Origin: Dyadobacter sp. 3J3
GTDB lineage: Bacteria; Bacteroidota; Bacteroidia; Cytophagales; Spirosomataceae
Reading direction: 5' to 3'
DNA: 64,000 bases
Assembly: GCF_009801115.1 (NCBI RefSeq)
Contig: NZ_VTOL01000003.1
Location: 124,001 to 188,000 of the forward strand
Within the stretch, counting starts at the first letter, position 1. Every line of letters begins with the position of its first letter. Shown here in pieces: positions 1 to 8,854 of the stretch. Under the pieces are notes generated by a model, which saw only the letters and a list, made by a program, of their open reading frames with translations, had not been told where the DNA came from and ran no database searches. The position numbers were made by a program, and so were the translations under genes.

Positions 1-624
1 AGATGGTATTTGATATTTATCTTTACCAAAAGGATAGTCCATTGCTCTAATTATTCCTGCCTTTTTAGCTTCATTAATAATAGCTCGCAGTGTCCTCATA
101 TAAATACCAATAGTGGAATACGACATATTTCGGTCAAGCATCCACTTTTCATATTTCTTAAGCCAGTCTAATGTGACTGAATTGAATGAAATATTATCAC
201 CTGCAAACTTTTCTATACTACTTAATGTATATCCATAAAACAGTTGAGATCCGGCACGTTCTTCCTTTTTAAGAATCTGAATTTTAGACGCAAATGCAGA
301 ATTTAAATTGCTGTCTACTCCCTTTCCCAGCCTGATATTGAGAAGCTCAAATGAAAATCCCCCATCATTTATAAGACCTTGCGCTACTTTTGACACTAAG
401 TTAAATGAAGTCTGAATGGCAAATTTCAATTCGCTGGCAGCTTTACTTTTTGTCCCCGGCAAAGATTCCCACTCTTGAACAGACATATTCTTTCCAGTGG
501 AATAATATTTCCTATCACGTTTATAAGTTACCCTGATTTTTACTGGGAATTTTTTGTCCTTATTTGGTTTTCGAATATCTTGAATTGAAGAAATGGTAAT
601 ACCGTCCTGGGAATAGCTATACAT
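1..624 (-). CDS. Tyrosine recombinase (phage integrase family), 5' part only
   Basis: Read on the minus strand from an ATG at 622-624; the frame stays open for 208 codons and runs off the left edge of the window. The N-terminal part (DIRKPNKDKKFPVKIRVTYK) resembles the arm-binding domain of Bacteroidetes tyrosine recombinases. The following helical stretch (about residues 135-208, with TLDWLKKYEKWML and STIGIYMRTLRAIINEA) matches the SAM-like core-binding domain. The catalytic R...HxxR...Y domain would lie outside the window. The gene ends next to a tRNA 3' fragment at 781-827, the usual place for the integrase of an integrative element. Family is well supported; the catalytic domain is not visible. 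Confidence 0.85.
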   Translation of the reverse strand, partial: MYSYSQDGITISSIQDIRKPNKDKKFPVKIRVTYKRDRKYYSTGKNMSVQEWESLPGTKSKAASELKFAIQTSFNLVSKVAQGLINDGGFSFELLNIRLGKGVDSNLNSAFASKIQILKKEERAGSQLFYGYTLSSIEKFAGDNISFNSVTLDWLKKYEKWMLDRNMSYSTIGIYMRTLRAIINEAKKAGIIRAMDYPFGKDKYQIPS

Positions 625-780
625 TTAATTAAATTTGGTGCACACACGATTTGCACACAAATATACAAAATGCATTAAAAAATATTAAAATAAAATTCAA
701 CAAAATTGCCTTATTTGGAGTTATTTAGCCAATAAATCAAAAGTCGCAAAAAGCCTAAAAATGAACGATATAGATCAAAA

Positions 781-827
781 ACAGACTCTTAATCTGTGGG
801 TCCTGAGTTCGAACCTCAGCGGGGTCA
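781..827 (+). tRNA. 3' fragment of tRNA-Lys(CTT); element/chromosome junction (att site)
   Basis: The segment reads as an anticodon arm ACAGA-CTCTTAA-TCTGT (anticodon CTT, Lys), a variable loop, a T arm CTGAG-TTCGAAC-CTCAG and a 3' acceptor strand CGGGGTC plus discriminator A. A matching 5' acceptor strand (GACCCCG-like) and a D arm are absent upstream, where the sequence becomes AT-rich. This is therefore a partial tRNA gene. With an integrase gene just to the left and the native-looking terminator just to the right, the best reading is the chromosomal 3' end left when an element recombined into the tRNA. The intact copy should lie at the other end of the element. Confidence 0.85.
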
Positions 828-830
828 CCC

Positions 831-873
831 AACGGGATAAATCAGAAAATGGCTGATTTATCCCGTTTTTTTA
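831..873 (+). terminator. Rho-independent terminator of the tRNA-Lys locus
   Basis: A perfect 15-bp stem (831-845 with 853-867) closes a 7-nt loop and runs into a T tract. It begins three bases after the discriminator base of the tRNA fragment, so it is probably the original tRNA terminator that stayed with the chromosome. Confidence 0.85.
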
Positions 874-938
874 TCTATCGACTATTGTTCGAAATAATTC
901 CTCCATTCCATTCTATGACCAGTTAGCTTCTTAAATGA

Positions 939-1430
939 TTAGTAAATAGGGCATAGCATGGCGAATTGATTTACCTGATTACTATTTAAAATTAAATTTA
1001 TTCTTAGCAGTTCTTTTGACGAGAATGCATAATTCTGAAAGCATTTAATGGAGTCTGTTACCTGCTCTGGTTTACTTGCACCAATCAATACGGAGCTTAT
1101 CCGGGGGTCCTTTAATATCCAGGCAAGTGCCATTTGTGCTAAGTTTTGTCCACGTTCTTCTGCCATTTAATTAAGCAGACGAACCTTGTTTATTTTTTCG
1201 TCCTTGATCTCGTCCTAATCAACAGCTTAGTTCCCTCTATGGCTCGCGGCTCTCGAACTGACTGGAATACCTTTCAGATATTTCTTCGTTAATAAGCCTT
1301 GTGCCAAAAGTGAAAACGGAATACAGCCCACGCCATTTTCTTCTAAAACATCCAACAGTTCCTTTTCAACCCAACGATCCAACATAGAACACTTTGGTCT
1401 AATGTCCCATCCCAAATCGGCAAAACCCAT
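939..1430 (-). pseudogene. Aldo/keto reductase (YghZ/Gpr-like), degraded C-terminal half
   Basis: One minus-strand frame encodes the C-terminal half of a YghZ-type aldo/keto reductase: SMLDRWVEKELLDVLEENGV, then FSLLAQGLLTKKYLKGIP, then KINKVRLLN, then QMALAWILKDPRISSVLIGA. Three stop codons in that same frame interrupt it: TAA at 1227-1229, TAG at 1215-1217 and TAA at 1167-1169. The family similarity continues through each stop, so these are nonsense mutations and not gene ends. The N-terminal half, with the catalytic Asp-Tyr-Lys-His residues, is missing upstream. Known members reduce aldehydes with NADPH; this copy cannot make a functional protein. Confidence 0.85.
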
Positions 1431-1465
1431 TGATCCTTATCCAGGTGTTTGTTTTCCAGGGAAGT

Positions 1466-1657
1466 TCAATGTCTGTAATAGTAACCTAGTAAAAATTTAT
1501 CATTGCTGTATTTCGCGATTTCCCGTATCATTTTTTCAATGTGCTTATCAAATCCGGGATCAAATACCCTTGTAAGATCAAAGCGAAAATCTTGCCATCC
1601 CGTGATATTATACTTCCCTCCAAAACGTTTGAAGTGTTCGGCTTTGTAACTTTGCAT
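1466..1657 (-). pseudogene. Glycoside hydrolase fragment (agarase-like)
   Basis: A 63-codon reading frame contains HFKRFGGKYNITGWQDFRFD, DLTRVFDPGFDKHIEKMI and DKFLLGYY. The pattern of FDP.F...I...I......DK(F/W)L(L/I)GY resembles the core of GH50/agarase-type glycosidases just before the catalytic DNE. Here the frame diverges and stops after GYYYRH, so the catalytic region is absent. In-frame similarity may continue a little upstream past a stop. It sits in a cluster of decayed genes between the tRNA junction and the hydrolase operon. The family assignment rests on motif memory and is tentative; the fragment status is clear from its length. Confidence 0.5.
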
Positions 1658-1966
1658 CGGGTTTATGATATGCTGATGATTTGGCTTTGTGGAAGTTGTT
1701 TACCAGTCACCAGAATCTGCCATTTTGCTGTCAAGAGCTATTTTTATCCATTGCCTTTTAATAAAGACTATTTACGTAAACCAGCTTATTATCGAATTTA
1801 TTGATGGTGCTAAATAAAATAGCTCGACCAAATGCTTTAATAAGTGTCTTTCTTTTTAGGATATTTTTAAACCAGATTCCCTAGCAAAAACTTAAAATTA
1901 CTTCATAAAAAAATCCGAATGCCGGTCAGGCAAACGGATCCATTAATTATTATTCAATATCACACC
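1658..1966. other. Non-coding or decayed stretch
   Basis: No convincing gene on either strand. The short plus-strand frame reaching into this stretch has no recognisable family and overlaps the agarase-like scrap in antisense. The sequence is probably leftover from the same decay that broke its neighbours. Confidence 0.5.
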
Positions 1967-2698
1967 CTACTTTTTGGCGTTGGCTTTCATAACAGCCTGC
2001 ACAATTACATCAGCAACCGCTTTTGGCTGCGACATAAAAATGACATAACTTCCTTTTACTTCCGTGATTTTAGTATTCGAACTTTTGTACATATTTCGTT
2101 CAATGTCAGGATTGATGCTTTTGTCTTAGGTCGCAACGATGCTATAACTCGGCTTTGTTCTCCATGCAGCATCTTTTACAGCGGTTGCGAAGTTTTCCGC
2201 AAACACAGGCTGCTGCGAATCATACATAAAATCAGTTTCTTCTTTACTTACATCTGCCGCAAAACCAGCTATGAATTTTACCTTATCGTAATAAATAATG
2301 CCGTTTGCGTCCGGAGCGCCAATGCCGCTTTCCAGAGCGGTTGGAAGGGATATAGACCATTTCATTGTATTTTCATCTTTTTCAGGCTGATACGCTGCAA
2401 CGTACACCAACGCCACAACTTTTGGATTTAAACCCGCTTCTGTAATTACAGTACCACCCCAGGAATGACCTACCAGTAAAACTGGACCGTCCTGCATGTT
2501 AATGATGCGATTGGCTGCATCAACATCATCCCTTAATGAAGTTAGCAGATTTTGGACAACCGAAACATGATATCCATTCGTAACCAAAATATTATAAACG
2601 CTTTTCCACCCTGAACCATCAGCAAAAGCGCCATGAACGATCACTACATTTTTAACTGACTAAGTTTTTGCGGCAAAATTTAGCCTCATTATAAACAT
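1967..2698 (-). pseudogene. Alpha/beta hydrolase, broken by two nonsense codons
   Basis: Read from ATG 2696-2698 to TAG 1967-1969 this is one 244-codon frame with two internal stops: TAG at 2660-2662, between a short signal-like start (MFIMRLNFAAKT) and NVVIVHGAFADGSGWKSVYN, and TAA at 2126-2128 after KPSYSIVAT. Similarity to the intact paralogue at 3892-4578 continues after the second stop (DKSINPDIERNMYK, then SQPKAVADVIVQAVMK). The nucleophile motif GHSWGG is present, but the C-terminal catalytic-His region after the second stop has SYVIFMS where the paralogue has GHTLFM, so the catalytic histidine also looks lost. A CAG-to-TAG and a GAA-to-TAA change would explain the stops. Last gene of the leftward hydrolase run. 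Confidence 0.85.
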
Positions 2699-2842
2699 CA
2701 AAATGAACAAGCAAGCTTATTTTAACGCTAGTCACTTTTTTCAATAATATCAAATTTTTCATCTTGTCTCTGGATTTATGATTTAAGAAAACGCCGCGAA
2801 AGAGCGTTCCGGATGACAAAATATTTAATTTCCCGACTGATT

Positions 2843-3793
2843 TTACTCTTTCAAAAACCTGATAAATTCTTCATTGAATTTGTCTTTTTCTTCTATGAAA
2901 GAAGCATGTCCGCTTTTATCAAAAGGCACGAGTTTTGACCCAGCAATGGCTTTATTCATTTGTTCAGCCAATGCGAATGCTACAATTTTGTCTTCCTTTG
3001 CATTGAAAATCAGTGTTGGAACTTTTATTTTAGGAAGGTCACCACGAAGATCCTCATCACGAAGTGCGATCAGAGCCTGCTCCATAGCATAAGGTGAAGA
3101 TTGCAGTTCGAGCCCTCCCAACCATCCGCCAATGCCAGGTGATAACGAAGTTGCAGACAATGTAAATTTTTGTCCAACCGCAGCCAGTAATGCCGGTCGA
3201 TCTGAATTATTAAGCGCGACCCACTGGGAAATTTCTTCCTTTGTAAAAAGTGGATAAGCATAATCCGGTTTTTTTGTATGGCAGGGAGCCGCGGCTGAGA
3301 ACAGCGCCAGTTTACTGATATGCGCACCGTCATATTTGGCTACATAATGCAGGGCAATAGCTCCCCCCATCGAATGACCGCCAATCGTTGCATCTTTTAC
3401 ATCCAGTTTGTCAAGCACAGTTTTGATATCTTTTGCAAATTCGTCGTAATTATATTTGCTGTAAGGTTTGTCGGATTGCCCAAATCCTCTCAATGTAATA
3501 CCAATGACGCGAAAGCCGGCTTTAACTAAAGCGTGATACTGATATTCCCACATGGCATCACTTAAAGGATACCCGTGGATCAATACAACCGGTTTCCCTT
3601 CACCCAGGTCGGTCACATGAAGACGAACGTTGGGCTCTACCTCAATATACTCCTGTCTGGCACTGGAAGTATTATTTTGATCAATACCTTCATTTTCCTT
3701 TGCCTTATCCTCTTTTGTTTTATTGTCACAAGACATTGCCAGTGTACATAAAGACAAGGCTGCCACGATCACGGAGATTTTTATATTTTTCAT
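2843..3793 (-). CDS. Alpha/beta hydrolase lipoprotein
   Basis: 316 aa. The N-terminus is a lipoprotein signal ending in LAMSC (Cys22), so the enzyme is probably anchored in a membrane facing the periplasm or the surface. The alpha/beta hydrolase fold follows, with oxyanion HGYP near residues 73-76, nucleophile elbow GGHSMGG (Ser141), acid Asp268 (NAKEDK) and His296 (SGHASF). This set is typical of the haloperoxidase/epoxide-hydrolase-like esterases; the substrate cannot be told. It is the third gene of a leftward run of four alpha/beta hydrolase genes (the last broken), about 100 bp downstream of 3892-4578. A weak hairpin lies in that gap. Confidence 0.85.
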   Translation of the reverse strand: MKNIKISVIVAALSLCTLAMSCDNKTKEDKAKENEGIDQNNTSSARQEYIEVEPNVRLHVTDLGEGKPVVLIHGYPLSDAMWEYQYHALVKAGFRVIGITLRGFGQSDKPYSKYNYDEFAKDIKTVLDKLDVKDATIGGHSMGGAIALHYVAKYDGAHISKLALFSAAAPCHTKKPDYAYPLFTKEEISQWVALNNSDRPALLAAVGQKFTLSATSLSPGIGGWLGGLELQSSPYAMEQALIALRDEDLRGDLPKIKVPTLIFNAKEDKIVAFALAEQMNKAIAGSKLVPFDKSGHASFIEEKDKFNEEFIRFLKE

Positions 3794-3817
3794 TGTAGTA
3801 AAATTTAAAAGGTTGAA

Positions 3818-3857
3818 CAGAAAACCAGCAGGCGGTTCTCAGCGAAAAGCCTGCCGG
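3818..3857 (-). terminator. Weak hairpin/attenuator between two hydrolase genes
   Basis: On the minus strand CCGGCAGGC pairs with GCCTGCTGG (one mismatch) across a 15-nt loop and is followed by TTTTCTG. It could end or attenuate transcription from 3892-4578 before the next hydrolase gene. The T tract is short. Confidence 0.35.
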
Positions 3858-3891
3858 TTCAAAATTTTATATATTTTTAATTCTTATGCAA

Positions 3892-4578
3892 TTACCCTGC
3901 AGCCTGAACAATTACCTCAACCACACCTTCCGGATTGGTCATGAACAATGTATGTCCTCCTGTCATTTCTGTAACGGTACACCCTGCACGTTTATACATC
4001 TTACGCTCCAAAACCGGATTGATCGTACCATCGTCTGTTGGAAGAATGGCGAACGATGGTTTTGTTTTCCAGGCAGCTTTGGTAACCGGCGCTATGAAAG
4101 ACGCAACGGTTAACGGAATTTGCGAGTCGTACATAAAGTCCGATTTTTCTTTGGATTGACCCGTGGCGAAAGTAGCCTGGAATAAAGCTTTGTCAAGATA
4201 TACCAATCCTTTGTCGTCAGGAGCAAGAATGCCGTTTACTTCCAGAATAGCTTCCGACTGAACCAGCGCCAGTGTAGATTCTCCTTCGTCCGGGATAAAA
4301 GCGGCTACATATACCAGGCTTGCTACGTTTGGGTGATCCCCCGCTTCGGTAATGACTGTTCCACCCCACGAATGCCCTACCAAAACGGTTGGCCCATCCT
4401 GGTGATCCAACGCTGTAAGCGTAGCGTTCACATCTTCCTGCAAAGTGGAAGTCGGATTCTGAACCAATGTTACCTTGTAACCTTTTGATTTCAAAATATT
4501 ATAGGCGGCTTCCCAGCCAGAAGCATCCGCAAAGGCTCCGTGGACTATAACGACATTTTTAATTTTGTTCTTTTCCAT
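3892..4578 (-). CDS. Alpha/beta hydrolase (cytosolic)
   Basis: 228 aa with no signal peptide. Motifs are VVIVHGAFADASGWEAAYN near the N-terminus, nucleophile elbow VGHSWGGT (Ser70) and a terminal GGHTLFM (His209), typical of small alpha/beta hydrolases annotated as salicylate-esterase-like or AB_hydrolase_6. The substrate is unknown. It follows the HSL-type esterase gene by 39 bp, so both are likely co-transcribed from the sigma-54-type promoter at 5670-5684. It is the intact sister of the broken gene at 1967-2698: SDFMYDSQ and AAW.TKPS.(A/S)I are shared, evidence of tandem duplication in this cluster. Confidence 0.85.
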   Translation of the reverse strand: MEKNKIKNVVIVHGAFADASGWEAAYNILKSKGYKVTLVQNPTSTLQEDVNATLTALDHQDGPTVLVGHSWGGTVITEAGDHPNVASLVYVAAFIPDEGESTLALVQSEAILEVNGILAPDDKGLVYLDKALFQATFATGQSKEKSDFMYDSQIPLTVASFIAPVTKAAWKTKPSFAILPTDDGTINPVLERKMYKRAGCTVTEMTGGHTLFMTNPEGVVEVIVQAAG

Positions 4579-4617
4579 GTTGATTAAAAAAGGGAATTTG
4601 GTAAATGATGAAAGGTC

Positions 4618-5613
4618 TTAAAACAAATACTTTTTCAACTCAGCCGCAGCATGAAGAAAAAGAGATTTGGTTTGAGGAATATGAGCAATTGGATTAAGCA
4701 AACCGAAATCGTGTATCGTTCCGTTGTAACGGATTGTGGTCACTTTAACCCCGGCTTCATCCAGTTTACGGCCGTAAGCTTCACCTTCTTCCCGCAAAAC
4801 ATCCGCATCGGCTACCTGTATCAATGTAGGAGGCAAACCTTTCAACTGTTCAAGCGTCGCATTCAAGGGAGAGGCATAAATTTGTGCTCTTTCAGCCGGG
4901 TCAGTCGTATAGTTGTCATACATCCACTTCATCAATGGCGTTGTAAGAAAACGGTCTTTGCCATACAACTGATAGGTTTCATTGTCAAAATCAGCAGCGA
5001 CGATCGGCCACATCAGGACTTGAAGTTTGATCTTAGGACCATTATTTTCTTTTGCTTTTATTGCCGTTACGGTAGACATGTTCCCTCCTACGCTGTTACC
5101 AACAATCGCAAGATTACTTCCATCTACATTAATCTCTGCACCGTTTTCTGCAACCCATTTTGTAGCCGCAAAAATTTCGTTAACCGCTTGCGGATACTGA
5201 GCCTCCGGAGATGGCGTGTAGTTGACAAAAACACATGCCGCTCCTGAAAGCACTACCAGATCACGCACCATCCTTTTGTGGGTTGGAAAATCACCAAGTA
5301 CCCAGCCACCGCCATGAATAAAAATAAAAACCGGTAGCGTTTTCGTGATTCCTGTCGGCTTCACAATATCCAGTTTAATCGTGTACCCATCTGCTTCAAT
5401 AACTTTTTCTGCGAAATCTACACCGGAGTAATCTACGTCTACGGATGCCTGGGCACCTACAAGAACCAATCTTGCATTTTCCGGCGACATGGTTTCAAGC
5501 GGATCACCTCCACCTGAATTAAGGGCAGTCAGGAATTTTTTAACCTCTACTGAAATGGCAGGGTCAACGGAAAAATCTGTGATTGTTTGTGAGCCTGTTT
5601 GAATGTCATTCAT
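4618..5613 (-). CDS. Alpha/beta hydrolase, HSL-type esterase/lipase
   Basis: 331 aa, cytosolic. It has the oxyanion motif HGGGWVLGD of the hormone-sensitive-lipase family and the nucleophile elbow GNSVGG, a variant of GDSAGG. Near the C-terminus the acid (QVADADVLREEG) and the His (TIHDFG) positions are both present, so the triad looks complete. Such enzymes hydrolyse short-chain esters; the substrate cannot be read. First gene of the leftward hydrolase run and the one nearest the -24/-12-like box and upstream CGTAA sites, facing the activator gene at 5912-8068. Confidence 0.88.
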   Translation of the reverse strand: MNDIQTGSQTITDFSVDPAISVEVKKFLTALNSGGGDPLETMSPENARLVLVGAQASVDVDYSGVDFAEKVIEADGYTIKLDIVKPTGITKTLPVFIFIHGGGWVLGDFPTHKRMVRDLVVLSGAACVFVNYTPSPEAQYPQAVNEIFAATKWVAENGAEINVDGSNLAIVGNSVGGNMSTVTAIKAKENNGPKIKLQVLMWPIVAADFDNETYQLYGKDRFLTTPLMKWMYDNYTTDPAERAQIYASPLNATLEQLKGLPPTLIQVADADVLREEGEAYGRKLDEAGVKVTTIRYNGTIHDFGLLNPIAHIPQTKSLFLHAAAELKKYLF

Positions 5614-5669
5614 AACTACTGCTTTTAGAGTAAGTATTTGCCTAAAACTAAATATTTACAATACAAACT

Positions 5670-5684
5670 TAAAAGAATGTGCCA
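5670..5684 (-). promoter_or_regulatory. Sigma-54-like (-24/-12) promoter of the hydrolase operon
   Basis: On the minus strand TGGCAC-ATTCT-TTTTA matches the -24 box TGGCAC exactly and the -12 box in TT and A but not GC. It lies 57 bp upstream of the esterase start codon and points at it. The box at 19048-19064, with the same upstream sites at the same distance, supports it. The -12 match is imperfect. Confidence 0.6.
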
Positions 5685-5738
5685 TCCATTTAAGTATTTG
5701 ATTTTCAATAATTTAAATTAAATATTTAACCAAAAAAT

Positions 5739-5772
5739 TTACGTAATACCGTAAATTTATGAATTGATTACG
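5739..5772. promoter_or_regulatory. Triple CGTAA/TTACG upstream activator site
   Basis: TTACG (5739-5743), CGTAA (5750-5754) and TTACG (5768-5772) form one inverted pair plus a third half-site 29 bp from the first. It lies 55 bp upstream of the -24-like box and about 140 bp before the divergent activator gene. The same array with the same internal spacing occurs at 19120-19153. It is probably the binding site of one of the two sigma-54 activators in this window. Confidence 0.65.
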
Positions 5773-5911
5773 GTGGAGCACAAACGACCTAAAGAAAGCC
5801 TTTCTTAATAGAAACTGAACCCTTACCAGTTATCGTAAATTTTACTATCTTTAATTAGTGAGAAGTCCTTACTTAAAGACAGAAACCAGTCAATGTAAGC
5901 ACCTACATAAA

Positions 5912-8068
5912 ATGAATCTCAATTTGGATATTACAGGAAATGAACCTGTTGAAAGTCAGAAAGAATTAGCATTGTTATTATCCATTAGCCGTGATCTGGC
6001 GTCCGTGCGGGATAAAAAAGATCTGATCGGAATTATCAACAGCAAATTTAAAGAGACCTTTATTTTTGATGATTTCCTGATATGCACCGTCCAGGAACCT
6101 CAGGAATTTCACAGGACTTTTTTTCACAATACAGATCTGACAAAAGATGGTTTAAAAGCTTTTTTTTTATCAGGTGAAAATTTACCTATACAAGATGGTT
6201 TCTTTGAAATAGCACACAGCAGCAAAGGGATAACCCGGTTTGATATCCAAAAAACTTTGCAGGAAAATACGGCTTCACCGGCTTATCTTAGCGAAATTCA
6301 TCAAAAAGGAATAAAGGAAATGATAGCACTTCCGCTCGTTAACCAGCGGGGAAGAATTGGTGTTTTTTTTCTATTATTTAAAAATCCGCATACGGTGAAC
6401 GACGAATCGTTACGAATACTCGAAGGGCTGTCTTATCAGCTGGCGATAACGATTGCAAACATTGTTGCTAATGAAGAAATTGAGGAACGTGAAAATGAGA
6501 AATCAATACTGCTCAGCGTTGGAAATAACATCGCTTCCGCCAGAAGTCGCAGTGATTTACAACATATTGTCAGCAAGCAAGTGCTCGATTTATTTTCAGC
6601 GAATTTCTACACGTTTTGCCTGCTTAATGAAGATGGCAATACACATACCCCTTTTTTGCATAGCCATGATGGCGAGATTCCCCAGGCAGGTCACGGAGTA
6701 AATCCGGTTATTCAGGATCTGCATAAAGTTAATGACGGCATTTTTGATTTGGCCATGCAAGCTGAAAGTCCATTGATATTTCCTATAAAAGAATTACTCC
6801 ATCTAAAAGAAATTCCTCGTTACGTTAATCACTGGGCAAAAGCGGGCATCAGAGAGCTCATGGTAATAAAAATACTAAATGCCAATGAACCCAAAGGAGT
6901 TTTGTACTTATATGCAGAAAAAGCCGGTTCGTTTTTTAAAGACAAATTCAGCCTTCTCCAGGGAATTGCTGCCCAGCTTGGTACAGGTATTTTCAACGTA
7001 CTCGCAAACGAAAAAATCGAACAGCAGCTTGTTGAAATAAATAAATTCAAACAGCAGCTTCTGGCAGAAAACCATTACTTGCAGCAAGAAAATAAATCGG
7101 CTAACAGCTTCTCGGAAATCATAGGGTCAGGCCCGGAAATTCAAAAAATATTTCACCTGATCTCGCAGGTTGCCTTCTCAGATTCGACCGTATTGCTGTT
7201 GGGGGAAACAGGTACAGGTAAAGAGCTCATAGCCAGGGCAATTCACAAGGAATCGCCACGTAAGGATAAACTGATGATCAAAGTAAACTGTGCCGCGCTG
7301 CCTCCGAATCTGATTGAAAGTGAATTGTTCGGGCACGAAAAGGGAAGTTTTACGGGCTCTGTCGACAGGCGGATTGGCAAGTTTGAACTCGCCAACAAGA
7401 GCACGCTGTTTCTGGATGAAATAGGAGAACTTTCTCTTGAACTTCAGGTAAAACTTTTGCGGGTATTGCAGGAAAGGGAAATAGAACGTGTGGGCGGCAG
7501 ATCGACTATCAAAGTCGACGTTCGGATCATTGCAGCTACCAACAGAAACCTTTTCATTGAAGTGGAAGCCGGAAGATTCCGCAGCGATCTCTTTTACCGG
7601 CTAAATGTTTTTCCAATTACGCTTCCTCCCCTTCGTGACAGGAAGGAAGACATCACCACGCTGACGTCACATTTCATTACAATTTATGCGAAAAATGCCG
7701 GTAAAAAAATCACAGGTATGTCACAAAATGTGATCCGGGAAATGATGGCCTATTCGTGGCCTGGAAATGTGCGTGAATTACAACATTTAGTGGAAAGAAG
7801 CGTGTTATTGGCAGACGGGCCAACGATTAAAGAAATACATCTTCCAAAAAATCCGCCTATCAGTACTTCGGTTCAGGAGTATGATTTTGTCATCAAACCA
7901 CTGGAACAGGTTGAAAAAGAATATATTTTAAAAGTGGTAAAAAGCTGCGGTGGCAGGATCTCCGGTCAGCATGGCGCAGCAGCCAAACTTGGACTTCCGT
8001 CAACTACCTTAATTTCCAGGATGCAGCGGCTCGGTATTAAAAAAGACCATTTTATTGAGAAAAAATAA
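5912..8068 (+). CDS. Sigma-54-dependent transcriptional activator with two GAF domains
   Basis: 718 aa from ATG 5912; an in-frame GTG at 5858 would add 18 residues. Numbering from that GTG, two GAF-like sensor regions span about 36-205 and 210-385, a short coiled segment follows, then an AAA+ domain (420-650) with Walker A GETGTGKE (449-456) and Walker B LFLDEIGE (517-524), and a Fis-type helix-turn-helix at the end ([20 protein letters not shown]). The sigma-54-contacting loop reads GSFTGS instead of GAFTGA. The domain order resembles FhlA-type activators, so a small ligand is probably sensed by the GAF domains. It is divergent from the hydrolase operon whose promoter carries the CGTAA sites and is the likely activator of that operon. 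Confidence 0.9.
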   Translation: MNLNLDITGNEPVESQKELALLLSISRDLASVRDKKDLIGIINSKFKETFIFDDFLICTVQEPQEFHRTFFHNTDLTKDGLKAFFLSGENLPIQDGFFEIAHSSKGITRFDIQKTLQENTASPAYLSEIHQKGIKEMIALPLVNQRGRIGVFFLLFKNPHTVNDESLRILEGLSYQLAITIANIVANEEIEERENEKSILLSVGNNIASARSRSDLQHIVSKQVLDLFSANFYTFCLLNEDGNTHTPFLHSHDGEIPQAGHGVNPVIQDLHKVNDGIFDLAMQAESPLIFPIKELLHLKEIPRYVNHWAKAGIRELMVIKILNANEPKGVLYLYAEKAGSFFKDKFSLLQGIAAQLGTGIFNVLANEKIEQQLVEINKFKQQLLAENHYLQQENKSANSFSEIIGSGPEIQKIFHLISQVAFSDSTVLLLGETGTGKELIARAIHKESPRKDKLMIKVNCAALPPNLIESELFGHEKGSFTGSVDRRIGKFELANKSTLFLDEIGELSLELQVKLLRVLQEREIERVGGRSTIKVDVRIIAATNRNLFIEVEAGRFRSDLFYRLNVFPITLPPLRDRKEDITTLTSHFITIYAKNAGKKITGMSQNVIREMMAYSWPGNVRELQHLVERSVLLADGPTIKEIHLPKNPPISTSVQEYDFVIKPLEQVEKEYILKVVKSCGGRISGQHGAAAKLGLPSTTLISRMQRLGIKKDHFIEKK

Positions 8069-8093
8069 ACTCTTCTTTGGAAAAATGTCTGTT

Positions 8094-8735
8094 TCAAAAA
8101 TGCGCTTTTTGTAAAGATTCATTGTCGGTAAGATTTATTTTCCCTGACGACAATGCCCAGAAAATAAAGAGTGAAACACAAATGATCAATGCCGCCATAG
8201 GATTATAAAAAGACGTGGCAAATGCGGCCAGATATGTTGGTAACCCATACAGATAGTTTCTGGTGATTTTTCGGATTGCGCTATCAGTCATTCCCGGTCT
8301 TAAAAGTTCTTTATGACGGCTCGCACAAAACCATAATAAGTTATAGGATAAATTGATAAGCACAAACATACCTGTATAAATCGCTACGACAAGTTCGACA
8401 GAGGCAGTATTATAAAATTTCGATAACAGGGCCGTAGGATACGAAACGCAAGTCACCAAAAAGAGGATCAGCCCGTTGGAAAACATGACAGCCGAATTTC
8501 GTTTATAAATCTGCTTGAAAATTTTATGGTGGTTGACCCACATGATAAAAATACTGGAAAAAGAAATCGTAAACGCCAGATAGGACGGCCAGGCCTGCTG
8601 CAAACGACTCAGTAACAGCGGGGTATTTTTTACCTCTTCGAACTGGGGCACGTGAAGATCCAATACCAGCAACGTAATAGCAATTGCAAAGACCCCGTCG
8701 CTAAAAGCCTCAATACGAGTGGTTTCCTTTTCCAT
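8094..8735 (-). CDS. TMEM175-family (DUF1211) membrane protein
   Basis: 213 aa. The N-terminus RIEAFSDGVFAIAITLLVLD carries the FSDG motif of the first pore helix of TMEM175 channels, and about five further hydrophobic segments follow, giving six transmembrane helices as in bacterial TMEM175. Characterised members are potassium-selective leak channels of the inner membrane. It is the last gene of the leftward run after the response regulator, with a 119-bp gap, and converges with the activator gene at 5912-8068 (25 bp between the ends). Whether it belongs to the same transcript is unclear. Confidence 0.85.
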   Translation of the reverse strand: MEKETTRIEAFSDGVFAIAITLLVLDLHVPQFEEVKNTPLLLSRLQQAWPSYLAFTISFSSIFIMWVNHHKIFKQIYKRNSAVMFSNGLILFLVTCVSYPTALLSKFYNTASVELVVAIYTGMFVLINLSYNLLWFCASRHKELLRPGMTDSAIRKITRNYLYGLPTYLAAFATSFYNPMAALIICVSLFIFWALSSGKINLTDNESLQKAHF

Positions 8736-8854
8736 AATGTTATTTGAGTGTAATTCTAATTTAACTTCGGCAATAAGACTTATGAAAAAAATAAAATTTT
8801 AGACAATTTTCAGAGCAGTCGTATCCAGGCTGGCGCCCGACAGCCGACAGCCCG

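Noticed and set aside
781..827. Complete tRNA gene
   Set aside because: No D arm and no 5' acceptor strand can be found upstream, so only a 3' fragment is present.
1919..2431. 170-codon plus-strand frame
   Set aside because: It is antisense to the broken alpha/beta hydrolase, whose minus-strand frame shows clear family motifs.
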